DNA of 64,000 nucleotides from Frankineae bacterium MT45 (GTDB taxonomy: Bacteria; Actinomycetota; Actinomycetes; Mycobacteriales; Jatrophihabitantaceae). The notes under the pieces were generated by a model. It was not told the origin of the DNA, searched no databases, and saw only the letters and a program-made list of their open reading frames with translations. Positions 11,199-19,638 of this stretch are shown piece by piece (position 1 is the stretch's first letter; the number at the start of each line of letters is the position of its first letter). Location of the stretch: positions 2,787,423 to 2,851,422 of the forward strand of contig LT629697.1 in assembly GCA_900100325.1 (NCBI GenBank). The letters run 5' to 3'. The position numbers and the translations under genes were made by a program.

Positions 11199-11714
11199 CG
11201 TCACCGTCTCGGCCCGATGCGGCAGCCGCCAACCCGGTCGCGGGTAGTGGCAGGTGTAGCCATTCGGGTACTTCTCCAGGTAGTCCTGGTGCTCCGGCTC
11301 GGCCTCCCAGAAGGGGCCGGCCGCCGCGACCTCGGTGACGACCTTCCCCGGCCAGAGACCGGAGGCGTCCACGTCGGCGATGGTGTCCTCCGCGACCCGC
11401 TTCTGCTCATCACTGGTGTAGAAGATGGCCGATCGGTAGCTCGCCCCGACGTCGTTGCCCTGACGGTTCTTCGTCGACGGGTCGTGCACCTGGAAGAAGA
11501 ATTCGAGAAGATCACGGTAGGACGTCTGCGTGGGATCGAAGACGATCTCCAATGCCTCGGCATGTGTTCCGTGGTTTCGGTAGGTCGCGTTCGGGGTGTC
11601 TCCCCCGCTATACCCGACCCGGGTTGAGATGACTCCGGGACGGCGTCGGAGAAGATCCTGCATGCCCCAGAAGCAGCCGCCGGCCAGGATCGCGGTCTCA
11701 GTGGTAGCTGTCAT
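11193..11714 (-). CDS. msrA: Peptide methionine sulfoxide reductase MsrA
   Basis: The 173-residue protein has the catalytic [17 protein letters not shown] motif near residue 12. It also has [49 protein letters not shown], and the C-terminal [28 protein letters not shown]. It reduces methionine-S-sulfoxide in free or protein-bound form. It sits directly downstream of msrB on the same strand (29-base gap), so the two stereospecific repair enzymes are likely co-transcribed. Confidence 0.97.
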   Translation of the reverse strand: MTATTETAILAGGCFWGMQDLLRRRPGVISTRVGYSGGDTPNATYRNHGTHAEALEIVFDPTQTSYRDLLEFFFQVHDPSTKNRQGNDVGASYRSAIFYTSDEQKRVAEDTIADVDASGLWPGKVVTEVAAAGPFWEAEPEHQDYLEKYPNGYTCHYPRPGWRLPHRAETVTS

Positions 11715-11743
11715 TTGCTATCTCCCAATCTTTTCGGTGGAAA

Positions 11744-12175
11744 CTACGGCGTGGTGGGTTCGGCATCCTCGAAGGTCATCGAGATCGAGTTGATGCAGTA
11801 CCGCAGGTCGGTGGGCGTCTCGTACCCCTCGCCCGCGAAGACGTGCCCCAGGTGGCTGTGACAGTTGGCGCAGACGACTTCGGTGCGCACCGTTCCCATG
11901 CTGCGATCCTCGACCTCGATCACAGCCTCTCCGGCCAGCGGCGTGAAGAAGCTCGGCCACCCGCAGTGCGAGTCGAACTTGGCGTCGCTTCGGAACAGCT
12001 CACTGCCACAGGCCCGGCACCGGTAGACGCCGGTGCGGTGATTGTCGGTGTACTCGCCGACGAACGGCCTCTCGGTCGCTGCCTGGCGGAGCACGGCGTA
12101 TTCGGCGGGGCTCAACTCGGCCCGCCACTGCTCATCGGTCTTGACGACCGGCGCGGAACTTTTAATTGTGGCCAT
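11744..12175 (-). CDS. msrB: Peptide methionine-R-sulfoxide reductase MsrB
   Basis: I take ATG 12175-12173 as start (143 residues), because upstream codons in frame overlap the ROK kinase promoter and do not look like MsrB. The enzyme reduces methionine-R-sulfoxide. Two zinc-binding CxxC pairs are visible (CRACGSEL, CANCHSHLGHVF). Others are SHCGWPSFFTPL and the catalytic RYCINSISMTF. It is first of the msrB-msrA pair and is divergent from the ROK kinase gene at 12297. Confidence 0.95.
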   Translation of the reverse strand: MATIKSSAPVVKTDEQWRAELSPAEYAVLRQAATERPFVGEYTDNHRTGVYRCRACGSELFRSDAKFDSHCGWPSFFTPLAGEAVIEVEDRSMGTVRTEVVCANCHSHLGHVFAGEGYETPTDLRYCINSISMTFEDAEPTTP

Positions 12176-12296
12176 GTCTACTGAACTGTCGAGCACCCGA
12201 ATGTGTTCCACTGTCTGATGGTTGCCGCGCACCACTTCCGCGACGAGAGGACACCGGCATGGGCACTGCCCGTGGGCCAGAGCTAGGAGGGACGCT

Positions 12297-13361
12297 GTGA
12301 GAGAACCGCACGCCGCCGGCGCCGGGCACACCGCCGCCGGGCACTGGGTCGTCGTCGGCCTGGACAACGGCGGGACGAGCAACAATGCGACCGTCCTGGA
12401 CTCCCGTGGCGTCTTCCTCGTCGATCGCCTGGTCGAGAACGCCTCGTTCGTGCAGGAGGGTCCAGACGTTGCCATCGACGCGCTGGCGTCCGCGTTCGTC
12501 CACGTCCTGTCGCTGACCGGCACGCCACTCTCGGCGGTACGCGCGGTGGGACTCGACACCCCGGGGCCGACCAACGCCGAGGGCGTCATCTCCTCGAAGG
12601 GCGCCACGAACTTCTCCGCCCCGGAGTGGCGCGGATTCGACTTCCGAGCCGGGCTGCAGAACAAGCTGCAACTGCCGGTGATCTACAACAACGACGGGAA
12701 CTCGGCCGCGCTCTACGCCCACCACCAGTTCTTCGGTCCGCGCGCACCGGAGGAGTCGTCGATCTCGGCGATCGTCGGCACCGGCCTCGGTGGCGGGGTA
12801 ATCGTGGCCGGGCAAGTCGTGCAGGGCGTCGCCGGGATGGGTGGCGAACTGGGGCACGTGCACATCCCGATGCAGGGACTGCTGGAGTCCGACCAGCCGC
12901 TGCCTCAGTGCAACTGCGGCTTCGCCGGTGACGCCGAGAGTGTCGCGTCACTGAAGGGCATCGAGAAGAACCTGCTCCCCTACTGGCTGTCGCGCTACCC
13001 CGACCACGACCTGAACCAGCTCGGCGCGATCTCCCAGGCCGCGAAGCAGGTACGCAGTTACGCCGAGAAGGGCGACCCGATGGCGCTGCGGATATTCGAG
13101 CAGCAGGCGATGGCCCTTGGACGTCTCTTCACGATCGCGGCCAACTTCACCGATCCCAGCGCGTACTTCCTCGGCGGCGGCGTGGTCGAGACGACGCCCC
13201 AGCTCCGGGACTGGTTCATGGGAGTTGTGCGAGCCAATACCGTGCTGCGCGAGGAGCAGGTGCAGCGCACGGCGATGGCGCTGGTGCCGGAATTGGATAT
13301 GGCCGGCGCCCGCGGTTCGGCGATCGCGGCGATGCGTTACGTCAACGCCGCGTTGGGCTGA
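12297..13361 (+). CDS. ROK-family sugar kinase
   Basis: A perfect AGGAGG (12285-12290) six bases before GTG 12297 fixes the start, giving 354 residues. ROK features: the phosphate loop VGLDNGGTSNNATVLD, VGLDTPGP, the active-site region VIYNNDGNSAALYAH with catalytic Asp, GTGLGGGVIVAGQVVQG and GELGHVHIP. The zinc site is degenerate. It reads CNCGFAGDAES where the family has CxCGxxGCxE, so the third Cys is an Asp. The substrate is probably glucose or a related hexose. No helix-turn-helix is present, so it is a kinase and not a repressor. Confidence 0.88.
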   Translation: MREPHAAGAGHTAAGHWVVVGLDNGGTSNNATVLDSRGVFLVDRLVENASFVQEGPDVAIDALASAFVHVLSLTGTPLSAVRAVGLDTPGPTNAEGVISSKGATNFSAPEWRGFDFRAGLQNKLQLPVIYNNDGNSAALYAHHQFFGPRAPEESSISAIVGTGLGGGVIVAGQVVQGVAGMGGELGHVHIPMQGLLESDQPLPQCNCGFAGDAESVASLKGIEKNLLPYWLSRYPDHDLNQLGAISQAAKQVRSYAEKGDPMALRIFEQQAMALGRLFTIAANFTDPSAYFLGGGVVETTPQLRDWFMGVVRANTVLREEQVQRTAMALVPELDMAGARGSAIAAMRYVNAALG

Positions 13362-13426
13362 GGCTCAGCCGCCGCCTGCGCTGGAGTTGCCGTTCGCGGC
13401 ACCGAGCTGTATCGAAACCCCCGCAC

Positions 13427-14467
13427 TCACGGGAGGGTACGGAAGTTCCGATACAGCTGCGGCAGGATGTTCGCGAGGTGGTTCATCTCCGCCCCGCAGT
13501 GCTGCATGAGGTCGGCGGCGAAGGTGGCGTTGAAGGGCAGCGGCGCATCGAGGGTGTGCTGCGCCCCGCGCTCCACCGCGCAGACCGTCTGCCCTGGGTC
13601 TGGAAGATGCAGGCCGGGCTTGTTGAGGAAGAACCGGCTGCGCATCTCCACACCTCCGGGGATGGGACGAACCTGATGACACAGGTAGCCCAGATCCACT
13701 GGCAGCACCGAACTCCCCACCCGTCCGTAGATGACCGTGCTGCCGTTCGGAACCTTGATGCCGTGGTCGGTCGGCGGCTGGAACTCGATGGCCAGCTGTT
13801 CCAGGTAGGGGCCGATGTACTCGTCCACATAGGTGGTGTTGCCGACGTAGCGCTGCCTATCGGTGAGGAACGGGTTGCCCCGGTAGTCGGCGTGGAGGCT
13901 GGCGTAGGCGTGGGCGTCCGGGTGCCAGAGCTTGTAGCGGGCTGATTCGGTGGAGTGCCAGCCGAACCACCAGTCCCACATCGCGGCCGAGACGCCTGGC
14001 ATCGTGGTGAGCGCGGCCGCCCAGGCCGTCCCGTCGCTGGCCATGCCGTACCCGGTCTCGACAGCTGAGTAGCCGCTGGAGTTCATCTCGTCGGGCAGCG
14101 TCGAGAAGAGTGGCACCTGATCGGTCGGTGTCGCGGGACCCGCGAATGCCGCGGTGATCTGCGGCTGCGGCGGGCGGGTACGGCCGGCGAAGAAGCTCGC
14201 ATACGGCTGGGACCAGTCGCTCCCCTGGTAGCCCAGGTAGCGAACCGAGCAGTCCTGCTGCGGAGCGTTGGCGGCACCGGCGGCCGGAGCGTCGACGGCG
14301 GATCCAGCGACGGCCACCGCCGTCGCGCCGAGCGCTAGCGCGGCGACTCCGCCCACTCCACCCTTGAGCAGCGTGCGCCGGGTTGGAGTCCCCTCCGTGA
14401 GCCTGCGGGTCAGGCCGGGCGTGAGCTCGGTTGCGCTGTCCTTCGTCATAGCCACCGCTTTCGTCAT
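13427..14467 (-). CDS. Tat-exported DAPG-hydrolase-like (PhlG/PhiG domain) protein
   Basis: The ~346-residue protein has an N-terminal twin-arginine signal (TRRTLLKGGVGGVAALALG) ending near an AxA. The mature part resembles the 2,4-diacetylphloroglucinol/phloretin hydrolase family. It has SAAMWDWWFGWHSTESARYKLWHPDAH, a later YVDEYIG, and CHQVRPIPGGVEMRSRFFL. Those enzymes cleave carbon-carbon bonds of acylated phloroglucinols using zinc, so an aromatic ketone substrate is plausible but unproven. Two ATGs compete, 14467 and 14449. They lie in two copies of an 18-bp repeat. A TetR regulator is divergent, as in known phlG regulation. Confidence 0.75.
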   Translation of the reverse strand: MTKAVAMTKDSATELTPGLTRRLTEGTPTRRTLLKGGVGGVAALALGATAVAVAGSAVDAPAAGAANAPQQDCSVRYLGYQGSDWSQPYASFFAGRTRPPQPQITAAFAGPATPTDQVPLFSTLPDEMNSSGYSAVETGYGMASDGTAWAAALTTMPGVSAAMWDWWFGWHSTESARYKLWHPDAHAYASLHADYRGNPFLTDRQRYVGNTTYVDEYIGPYLEQLAIEFQPPTDHGIKVPNGSTVIYGRVGSSVLPVDLGYLCHQVRPIPGGVEMRSRFFLNKPGLHLPDPGQTVCAVERGAQHTLDAPLPFNATFAADLMQHCGAEMNHLANILPQLYRNFRTLP

Positions 14468-14478
14468 AGCCACCGCTT
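14443..14478. repeat. Perfect 18-bp tandem duplication carrying the start codon
   Basis: Two identical 18-bp units (14443-14460 and 14461-14478) are adjacent. Each carries, on the minus strand, an in-frame ATG with the same upstream bases, coding for MTKAVA then MTKDSA. The duplication adds six codons to the N-terminus of the DAPG-hydrolase-like gene without disturbing its frame. Confidence 0.9.
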
Positions 14479-14487
14479 TCGTTTTCT

Positions 14488-14499
14488 CAACAGGTGTTG
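14488..14499. promoter_or_regulatory. Candidate TetR operator
   Basis: The inverted repeat CAACAGGTGTTG (arms CAACA/TGTTG) lies in the short gap between the divergent DAPG-hydrolase-like gene and the TetR gene, the expected place for an autoregulatory operator. No binding data exist; the call rests on symmetry and position. Confidence 0.4.
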
Positions 14500-14551
14500 G
14501 AAAGCTAGCATGCGTCTGGCCGAGGAACAAGGACGATATGGTCAGCGGGTG

Positions 14552-15136
14552 ATGTCGCAAGGCAGTGCCGAACGAGGCGCACGGAAGAACAACTCCCCGG
14601 CGCGGCGCCGACAGCTCGCCGACGCCACGCTTGAGGTGCTCGGTACCAGCGGCTCGCGGGGGCTCACCCACCGAGCCGTCGATCAGGCGGCCGGGTTGCC
14701 GACCGGATCGGTCAACTACTTCGGCCCGACCCGAGAGGAACTACTCCGCCTCGCGCTGGAGGAGGTCTTCCGCTACGACCTCACGCTGACGTCCGAAGCC
14801 GCCCGAGACGGCGACGAGTTGGTCCTCGGCGTCGTCGCGCTGATCGAGGCGATGACCGACGAACGCTCCAAGACCCGCACGATCGCCCGTATGGAACTGC
14901 TCCTCGAAGCCCAGCGACGCCCAGAGTTTCGTGCCATCTTCGACCGGCAGCGCGAGGAGTTCGTCCGCCTCGCCGCCACCATCCTCGGCACCACCGGCTG
15001 CCGTCACGCGGAGCTGCACGCCGACGCCCTGGTGAGCTTCATCGACTCTCTGGTGAAGCGTCAGTTGCTCATCGCCGAACCGATGAGCTCAGCCGACCTC
15101 GAGAACGTGGTCGCCGCCCACCTCGGCTCCTGCTGA
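14552..15136 (+). CDS. TetR-family transcriptional regulator
   Basis: From ATG 14552 the protein is about 194 residues; an in-frame ATG at 14510 is an alternative. The N-terminal HTH is recognisable: RRRQLADATLEVLGTSGSRGLTHRAVDQAAGLPTGSVNYFGPTREELLRLALEEVF. It is followed by a helical ligand-binding domain with conserved RMELLLEAQRRPEFRAIFDRQREEF. It is divergent from the DAPG-hydrolase-like gene and probably represses it and itself, with the hydrolase substrate as a candidate ligand. Confidence 0.9.
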   Translation: MSQGSAERGARKNNSPARRRQLADATLEVLGTSGSRGLTHRAVDQAAGLPTGSVNYFGPTREELLRLALEEVFRYDLTLTSEAARDGDELVLGVVALIEAMTDERSKTRTIARMELLLEAQRRPEFRAIFDRQREEFVRLAATILGTTGCRHAELHADALVSFIDSLVKRQLLIAEPMSSADLENVVAAHLGSC

Positions 15137-15309
15137 GGCTGATGGCCGCCCATCACACGGGCACTACAGGCGACCAACTCCTCAATACGGTCAACGAGTT
15201 ACAAGCCGCCGGGTAGACACGCCGGGGTCTCTTGACGGGCACCGGTCCCCCAGTGTCATCATCGGGCAGTTGCAGCTGCCAGTGGGTACTCACTCGGGGG
15301 AGTCAGCAG

Positions 15310-15657
15310 ATGGACGTTTCGGTCGGTGGCGAGAGCGCCATCGGCCCCACCGTCCCCGCACCGAGTTGTGATCGCCGCCCGCGGCCGGCCGAACTGCCCG
15401 AGGTGCGACTCCGCCGGCCCGCCTTCGACCAGGCCCTGGCCCAGGTCGGCGTGACGTCCTACCAGTCCATGGCCGGAACCTTCGGGATCGATGTCGACGA
15501 GATCATGGCGGCGATGCAGGGCCGGCCAGTGACCCCGAGCTTCGTCGCCACCGTGACGATGGCCCTGCCCCAGCTCCGCTTCAACGAGCTATTTCAGTTG
15601 AACCTCGGGCGCCCGGTTGGCCGAGTCGCCGAGAGCCGGTCGCTCGAGCGTCGCTGA
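15310..15657 (+). CDS. Small helix-turn-helix-like protein of unknown function
   Basis: I start at ATG 15310, preceded by GGGGGAG, giving 115 residues. The central segment QSMAGTFGIDVDEIMAAMQGRPVTPSFVATVTMALPQ has the spacing of a Cro/XRE-type HTH: a helix ending in a small residue, a turn, a recognition helix, and a third helix with PSFVATV. The N-terminal 40 residues are Pro/Arg rich and probably disordered. No partner gene is obvious; it precedes the phospholipase D-like gene by 38 bases. DNA binding is my inference. Confidence 0.65.
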   Translation: MDVSVGGESAIGPTVPAPSCDRRPRPAELPEVRLRRPAFDQALAQVGVTSYQSMAGTFGIDVDEIMAAMQGRPVTPSFVATVTMALPQLRFNELFQLNLGRPVGRVAESRSLERR

Positions 15658-15695
15658 ATCCTCGCTGCGCTGGATGATCGCGGCGCCACGGCTGA

Positions 15696-16856
15696 ATGTC
15701 AGCCGATGTTCACGTCAAGCCGGTTGCACGACGGGCGACCGGGGAGTCTGCTGAAGGTGTGACGAATCCGATCAACGTCCATCTCCTCCGCGACATCGAG
15801 CATGGCGGCCCCAGCGACCAGTTGAGCACGATCGCCAATGATCTTGCGGCATATCTCGCTGCTGCCCGCACTACGATCGACGTCGCCATCTACGACTTCC
15901 GGCTCGACGACACCTCAGCGATCGACAGCGTCATCGGAGCGTTCACCGATGCCGTCGATCGTGGTGTTGCCGTACGCATCGCCTACGACGCCGGCAAACC
16001 GGCCGACGGGAGCGCGGCTGCCTTCGCCGCCCTCGGGGCCGACCCGGCACCGATCGGCACCGGCGACTTCCTCAACCAGCACCTGGGGTCGACCAAGGTG
16101 GCGCTGAAGCCCATCCGCGCGGGCGGTCAACTGATGCACTCCAAGTACATCGTCCGCGACGCCGGCGACGGATCGACCACGACCGGCATCTGGACTGGCT
16201 CGACGAACTTCACCGACGATGCCTGGACGCGCCAGGAGAACAACATCATCACGGTCGCCGACCCGGTGATCGCCCAGTCCTATCTCGCCGACTTCGAGCA
16301 GATGTGGTCAACCGGTGGCATCCACAACGCCGGCGCACACGGCGCCGGGTCGAGCACGGTCGGCGGCGCCGAGATCGGGTGGGACTTCTGTCCGGGTGAC
16401 GGGGCGGCCGTCAACACCGCGCTCGCCGCTCGGGTGGCGGCCGCTCGCGAGCGTCTGGTCGTGGCCAGCATGGTGCTCACCTCGCACGAGGTGCTGGCCG
16501 CGCTCGCCGCCGCGGTGACGCAGGGAGTGCCGCTGAGCGGGATCTATGACGGCGGCCAGATGGATCCGATCGTGCGCCAGTGGCGCTCCAACCCGGGGTC
16601 ACGCCAGGTGCTCGCCGACTGGGAGAGCGTCTCGGCCCAACTGAGCCGTAAGAATTCGGCGCCGTACACACCAACCAGCGTGCACGACTTCATGCACCTG
16701 AAGGTGCTGATCTCCGACGACACGTTGACGACCGGCAGCTACAACTTCTCCAGCAATGCCGAGCGAAACGCCGAGAATCAGCTTCACCTGCTCGATCCGA
16801 CGACGCTCGACGCGTACGCCGGCTACGTGGACACGGTGATCGCCGAGTACCGGTAA
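15696..16856 (+). CDS. Phospholipase D-like protein with two HKD motifs
   Basis: The 386-residue protein carries both halves of the PLD active site. The first is MHSKYIVRD followed by GIWTGSTNFTDDA. The second is MHLKVLISDDTLTTGSYNFSSNAERNAENQ. The family includes phospholipases, cardiolipin synthases and nucleases, and the substrate cannot be read from sequence. There is no evident signal peptide. The sequence IDVAIYDFRLDD near residue 65 is typical of the phosphodiesterase/nuclease-like branch. It may follow the HTH-like gene on one transcript. Confidence 0.85.
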   Translation: MSADVHVKPVARRATGESAEGVTNPINVHLLRDIEHGGPSDQLSTIANDLAAYLAAARTTIDVAIYDFRLDDTSAIDSVIGAFTDAVDRGVAVRIAYDAGKPADGSAAAFAALGADPAPIGTGDFLNQHLGSTKVALKPIRAGGQLMHSKYIVRDAGDGSTTTGIWTGSTNFTDDAWTRQENNIITVADPVIAQSYLADFEQMWSTGGIHNAGAHGAGSSTVGGAEIGWDFCPGDGAAVNTALAARVAAARERLVVASMVLTSHEVLAALAAAVTQGVPLSGIYDGGQMDPIVRQWRSNPGSRQVLADWESVSAQLSRKNSAPYTPTSVHDFMHLKVLISDDTLTTGSYNFSSNAERNAENQLHLLDPTTLDAYAGYVDTVIAEYR

Positions 16857-16881
16857 CGCGCGACCCGAGTTACACCCGGCC

Positions 16882-17676
16882 TCAGTAGCCGGGGAATACG
16901 CGGCGGAGCAGGTCGAGGTCAGCCGCTCCGGTGGCCGTCACCTCGGCCGGCGTCCGCTCCTGCGGCAGGCGGCCGGCGACGAGTCGCAGCCAGGCCTCGG
17001 CCGGCAGCGAGAGCGTTCCGTCGACCTCCCCCGGCACCTCGAAGTCGATGCTGACCGGCGCGTCCAGCGTCAACGAGAACTCTGATTCGGTGCCGGTGGT
17101 GAGCACCCGAATCACCGCCCGCTGACCGTCGAGCTGGTCGGGCTTGCTGATCCAGGCCAACATGTTCGGGGCACCGTGCAGCAGTGCGTCGGCGGCGTCG
17201 GCCGGCAGCGTGTTGTCGCCCTCCCCCAACCCGACGCGGACGTCCCAGGCGTGCAGGGTCAGTTCATTCAGCCGAAGCCGGCCGGCCGTCGCCAGATCCA
17301 CCGGAGCCGGCAGGAACCCCATCTCGATGCGCATTGTTTCGCGGGTGGCGTCGTCGATCGATTCGTAGAGTTCCGTCAGCTCGCTGCTGGCCGCGACGAA
17401 CCCATCGGCCTGTTCGCGCGGGGACATGGCGTTCCAACGGTCCCAGACCGAGGGGTTGAAGTCAGCGCCCGGCACCTCGCGACGGCCAAGCGCCGCCTCC
17501 AATGTCGCGCGGTTGATCTCGGCGCCACTGCCGAGGTGGCTCAGGACCTGGGCGATCTCCCACTCGGAGGCCGCGGACGGGCGGGCCAGGTCGTCGTCAC
17601 TCAGTTCTACGACGATCGCCTGCAGATCGTCGTGGCCGGTTCGCAGTGCGGCGATGATCGGATCGGCGGTGCTCAA
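16882..17676 (-). CDS. Maleylpyruvate isomerase/DinB-like family protein
   Basis: I choose TTG 17676 as start because GGAGG lies five bases upstream, giving 264 residues. An upstream open stretch is Arg/Pro rich and unlikely. The N-terminal four-helix part (LRTGHDDLQAIVVELSDDDLARPSAASEWEIAQVLSHLGSGAEI) has the DinB/maleylpyruvate isomerase pattern with a conserved His. Residues around NELTLHAWDVRVGLG match the family called TIGR03083. Members in actinobacteria often use mycothiol. The C-terminal ~90 residues form an SCP2-like region. The substrate is unknown. Confidence 0.8.
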   Translation of the reverse strand: MSTADPIIAALRTGHDDLQAIVVELSDDDLARPSAASEWEIAQVLSHLGSGAEINRATLEAALGRREVPGADFNPSVWDRWNAMSPREQADGFVAASSELTELYESIDDATRETMRIEMGFLPAPVDLATAGRLRLNELTLHAWDVRVGLGEGDNTLPADAADALLHGAPNMLAWISKPDQLDGQRAVIRVLTTGTESEFSLTLDAPVSIDFEVPGEVDGTLSLPAEAWLRLVAGRLPQERTPAEVTATGAADLDLLRRVFPGY

Positions 17677-17761
17677 GGTGGCCTCCAGCGGCAGCGGTCG
17701 GACTCGACACCCAAGTAAACCGCCGCCATGCCGAGGCCGGTCCAGTGGGGCCCGCCGCACC

Positions 17762-18556
17762 CTAGGGCCGGCGTGCGGAGACGACGTGGGCAACGAGTTC
17801 ACCCTCAAGCGGCCCCTTGCCCAGCAGTGTCATCATCTCCACTGACAAGGCCTCGGTCACCGACGCCAGCTCACCCCGCGCCTCGAGGGCGAAGCGCAGC
17901 GGGGTCCCCAGGCAGAAGCCCTCGGTGAGCGATCGAGCAGACTCGGCACGGCCACGCAGCACGACCGAACTGACCGCAACCTCAGCGAAGCCAGCTGACC
18001 GGACGTCGGAGCTCAGCTGCTCCGGATCGCTGTAGCCGTGCGGGATCCGGGCGAGGAAGTCGGGCGGATCGTCCGGGAAGAGCGTGCCGAGCGCCGTCGT
18101 CATCGCGGCTGGAAAGGTCGACTTCTCAACGACGTCCCACGACGAGAAGAGCATGCCGCCGCCAGGAGCGAGGACTCGGAGCGCCTCGACATAGGCCCGC
18201 CGCCGGTCCGGGAAGAACATCACGCCGAACTGGCAGACGACGAGGTCGAATGCGGTATCGGGGAAGTCGAGCTCCTCGGCATCGGCGGCCTGCCACTGGG
18301 CCAGCGGCGCGTTGGCCTGACCCCACGCCACCATGGACGGATTGAGATCAGTCGCGGTGAGACGGGCCGACGGCAGGTGACGCAGCAACTGTGCCGTGGT
18401 GATGCCGGTTCCGGCCGCCAGTTCCAGGATGCGTCGCGGACCCGACGCTTCGGCCAACCCGGCCAGGTGATCGGCAAACGGCGCAAAGAGCGCTGGACCG
18501 AGGCAGCGGTCGTAGGTCTCCGGCATGGACCCGACCCAGCTCGACTCGCTCCCCAT
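17762..18556 (-). CDS. SAM-dependent class I methyltransferase
   Basis: The 264-residue protein starts at ATG 18556. The SAM-binding motifs are in order: ILELAAGTGITTAQLLRHLP (motif I), LTATDLNPSMVAWGQ (acidic motif II), AADAEELDFPDTAFDLVVCQFGVMFFPD (motif IV) and LRVLAPGGGMLFSSWD. It resembles small-molecule or ubiquinone/menaquinone-type methyltransferases. The substrate is unknown. It is divergent from the SDR gene at 18670. Confidence 0.88.
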   Translation of the reverse strand: MGSESSWVGSMPETYDRCLGPALFAPFADHLAGLAEASGPRRILELAAGTGITTAQLLRHLPSARLTATDLNPSMVAWGQANAPLAQWQAADAEELDFPDTAFDLVVCQFGVMFFPDRRRAYVEALRVLAPGGGMLFSSWDVVEKSTFPAAMTTALGTLFPDDPPDFLARIPHGYSDPEQLSSDVRSAGFAEVAVSSVVLRGRAESARSLTEGFCLGTPLRFALEARGELASVTEALSVEMMTLLGKGPLEGELVAHVVSARRP

Positions 18557-18669
18557 CGCCTTAGTATGCCGACGAGATTGAGGCGACGATCTCCGGTGTC
18601 CTCCCTCCACGGCGAGCGCAAGGCTGAGAGACTGACATCGCACACGCCAACGACCCAGAAGGAGAATCG

Positions 18670-19449
18670 ATGGAACTCGGGCTACAGGGTCGGCGGGCTG
18701 TCGTCACCGGAGCAAGTAAGGGGATCGGCCTGGCCATCGTTCGGGCGCTGGTCGCCGAAGGCGTGCACGTGATCGCCGGAGCCCGCACCTCCTCAACCGA
18801 GCTTGACGAACTGAGCCGCGGTGGAGCGGTCGAGATCGTGACACTGGACCTCGCCGAGCCCGACGCCCCGGCTGAGTTGATCGCCCAGGCCGGTGAGAGT
18901 CTCGACATTCTGGTGAACAACGTCGGGCTCGCCTCGGTCCGCCTCGGCGGCTTCCTCGAGATCACCGACGACCAGTGGTCGAAGTCGATCAACCTGAACC
19001 TGATGGCCGCTGTCCGGGCAACCCGAGCCGCCCTGCCGATCATGCTCGCCGGCGGCCGGGGCGTCATCGTCAACACCGGGTCGGTGAATGCGTTCCTGCC
19101 CGACCCGGCGGTCCTCGACTACAGCGCCGCTAAGGCGGCCGTCACCAACTTCGCCAAGTCGATCTCGAAGGAGTTCGGGCCGCGGGGCATCCGGATCAAC
19201 ACGGTCACGCCGGGCCCGGTCGAGACCGACCTCTGGCTGGGCGACCAGGGAGTGGCCGCCACCGTCTCGCGAGCCAGCGGGGCCAAGCCGGAGGACGTGG
19301 CCAAGAGCGCGGTCGCCACCACGGCGACCGGTCGCTTCTCCACACCGGCCGAGGTCGCCGATCTCGTCGTGCTGCTGGCCAGCGACCGCACGGCGAACGT
19401 CACCGGCTCCAGTGTGACCATCGATGGCGGCCTGATCAGCACGATCTGA
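18670..19449 (+). CDS. Short-chain dehydrogenase/reductase
   Basis: The 259-residue classical SDR has the cofactor motif VVTGASKGIGLAI (residues 11-23), NNVG (residue ~89), a catalytic Ser in VNTGSVNAF, and DYSAAKAAVTNFAKS with catalytic Tyr and Lys. The C-terminus GSSVTIDGGLI is typical of FabG-like enzymes. AGAAGGAG lies before the ATG. It may belong with the beta-oxidation genes that follow, although 190 bases separate them and the substrate is unknown. Confidence 0.93.
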   Translation: MELGLQGRRAVVTGASKGIGLAIVRALVAEGVHVIAGARTSSTELDELSRGGAVEIVTLDLAEPDAPAELIAQAGESLDILVNNVGLASVRLGGFLEITDDQWSKSINLNLMAAVRATRAALPIMLAGGRGVIVNTGSVNAFLPDPAVLDYSAAKAAVTNFAKSISKEFGPRGIRINTVTPGPVETDLWLGDQGVAATVSRASGAKPEDVAKSAVATTATGRFSTPAEVADLVVLLASDRTANVTGSSVTIDGGLISTI

Positions 19450-19475
19450 GCCGTTCCCCGGGGCGTGCCGGTATA

Positions 19476-19489
19476 GTTGGACGTCCTAC
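19476..19489. promoter_or_regulatory. Imperfect palindrome and -10-like element upstream of the beta-oxidation genes
   Basis: GTTGGACGTCCTAC is a 14-bp palindrome with one mismatched pair, centred on GGACGTCC. TATAGT (19473-19478) overlaps its left edge as a possible -10 box. It lies in the 174-base gap before the 3-hydroxyacyl-CoA dehydrogenase gene and could be the operator of that two-gene unit. Confidence 0.3.
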
Positions 19490-19638
19490 CATTATTTTCT
19501 GCTGCGCGGCACAAATCTGCCGTATTTCACCCAGCGACGTGATTCACAGCGCCGCGCTTCGGCCTACTCATCAGTAACGAGTCATAGTGGAGACCGATCG
19601 GATGTAACGCCGCCAACTGAACTATGAAGGGAACGACC

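Noticed and set aside
13406-13462. Inverted repeat AGCTGTATCG...CGATACAGCT at the end of the DAPG-hydrolase-like gene
   Set aside because: The arms are 10 bp with a loop of over 30 bases that includes coding sequence. It could be chance or a weak terminator and was not strong enough to list.
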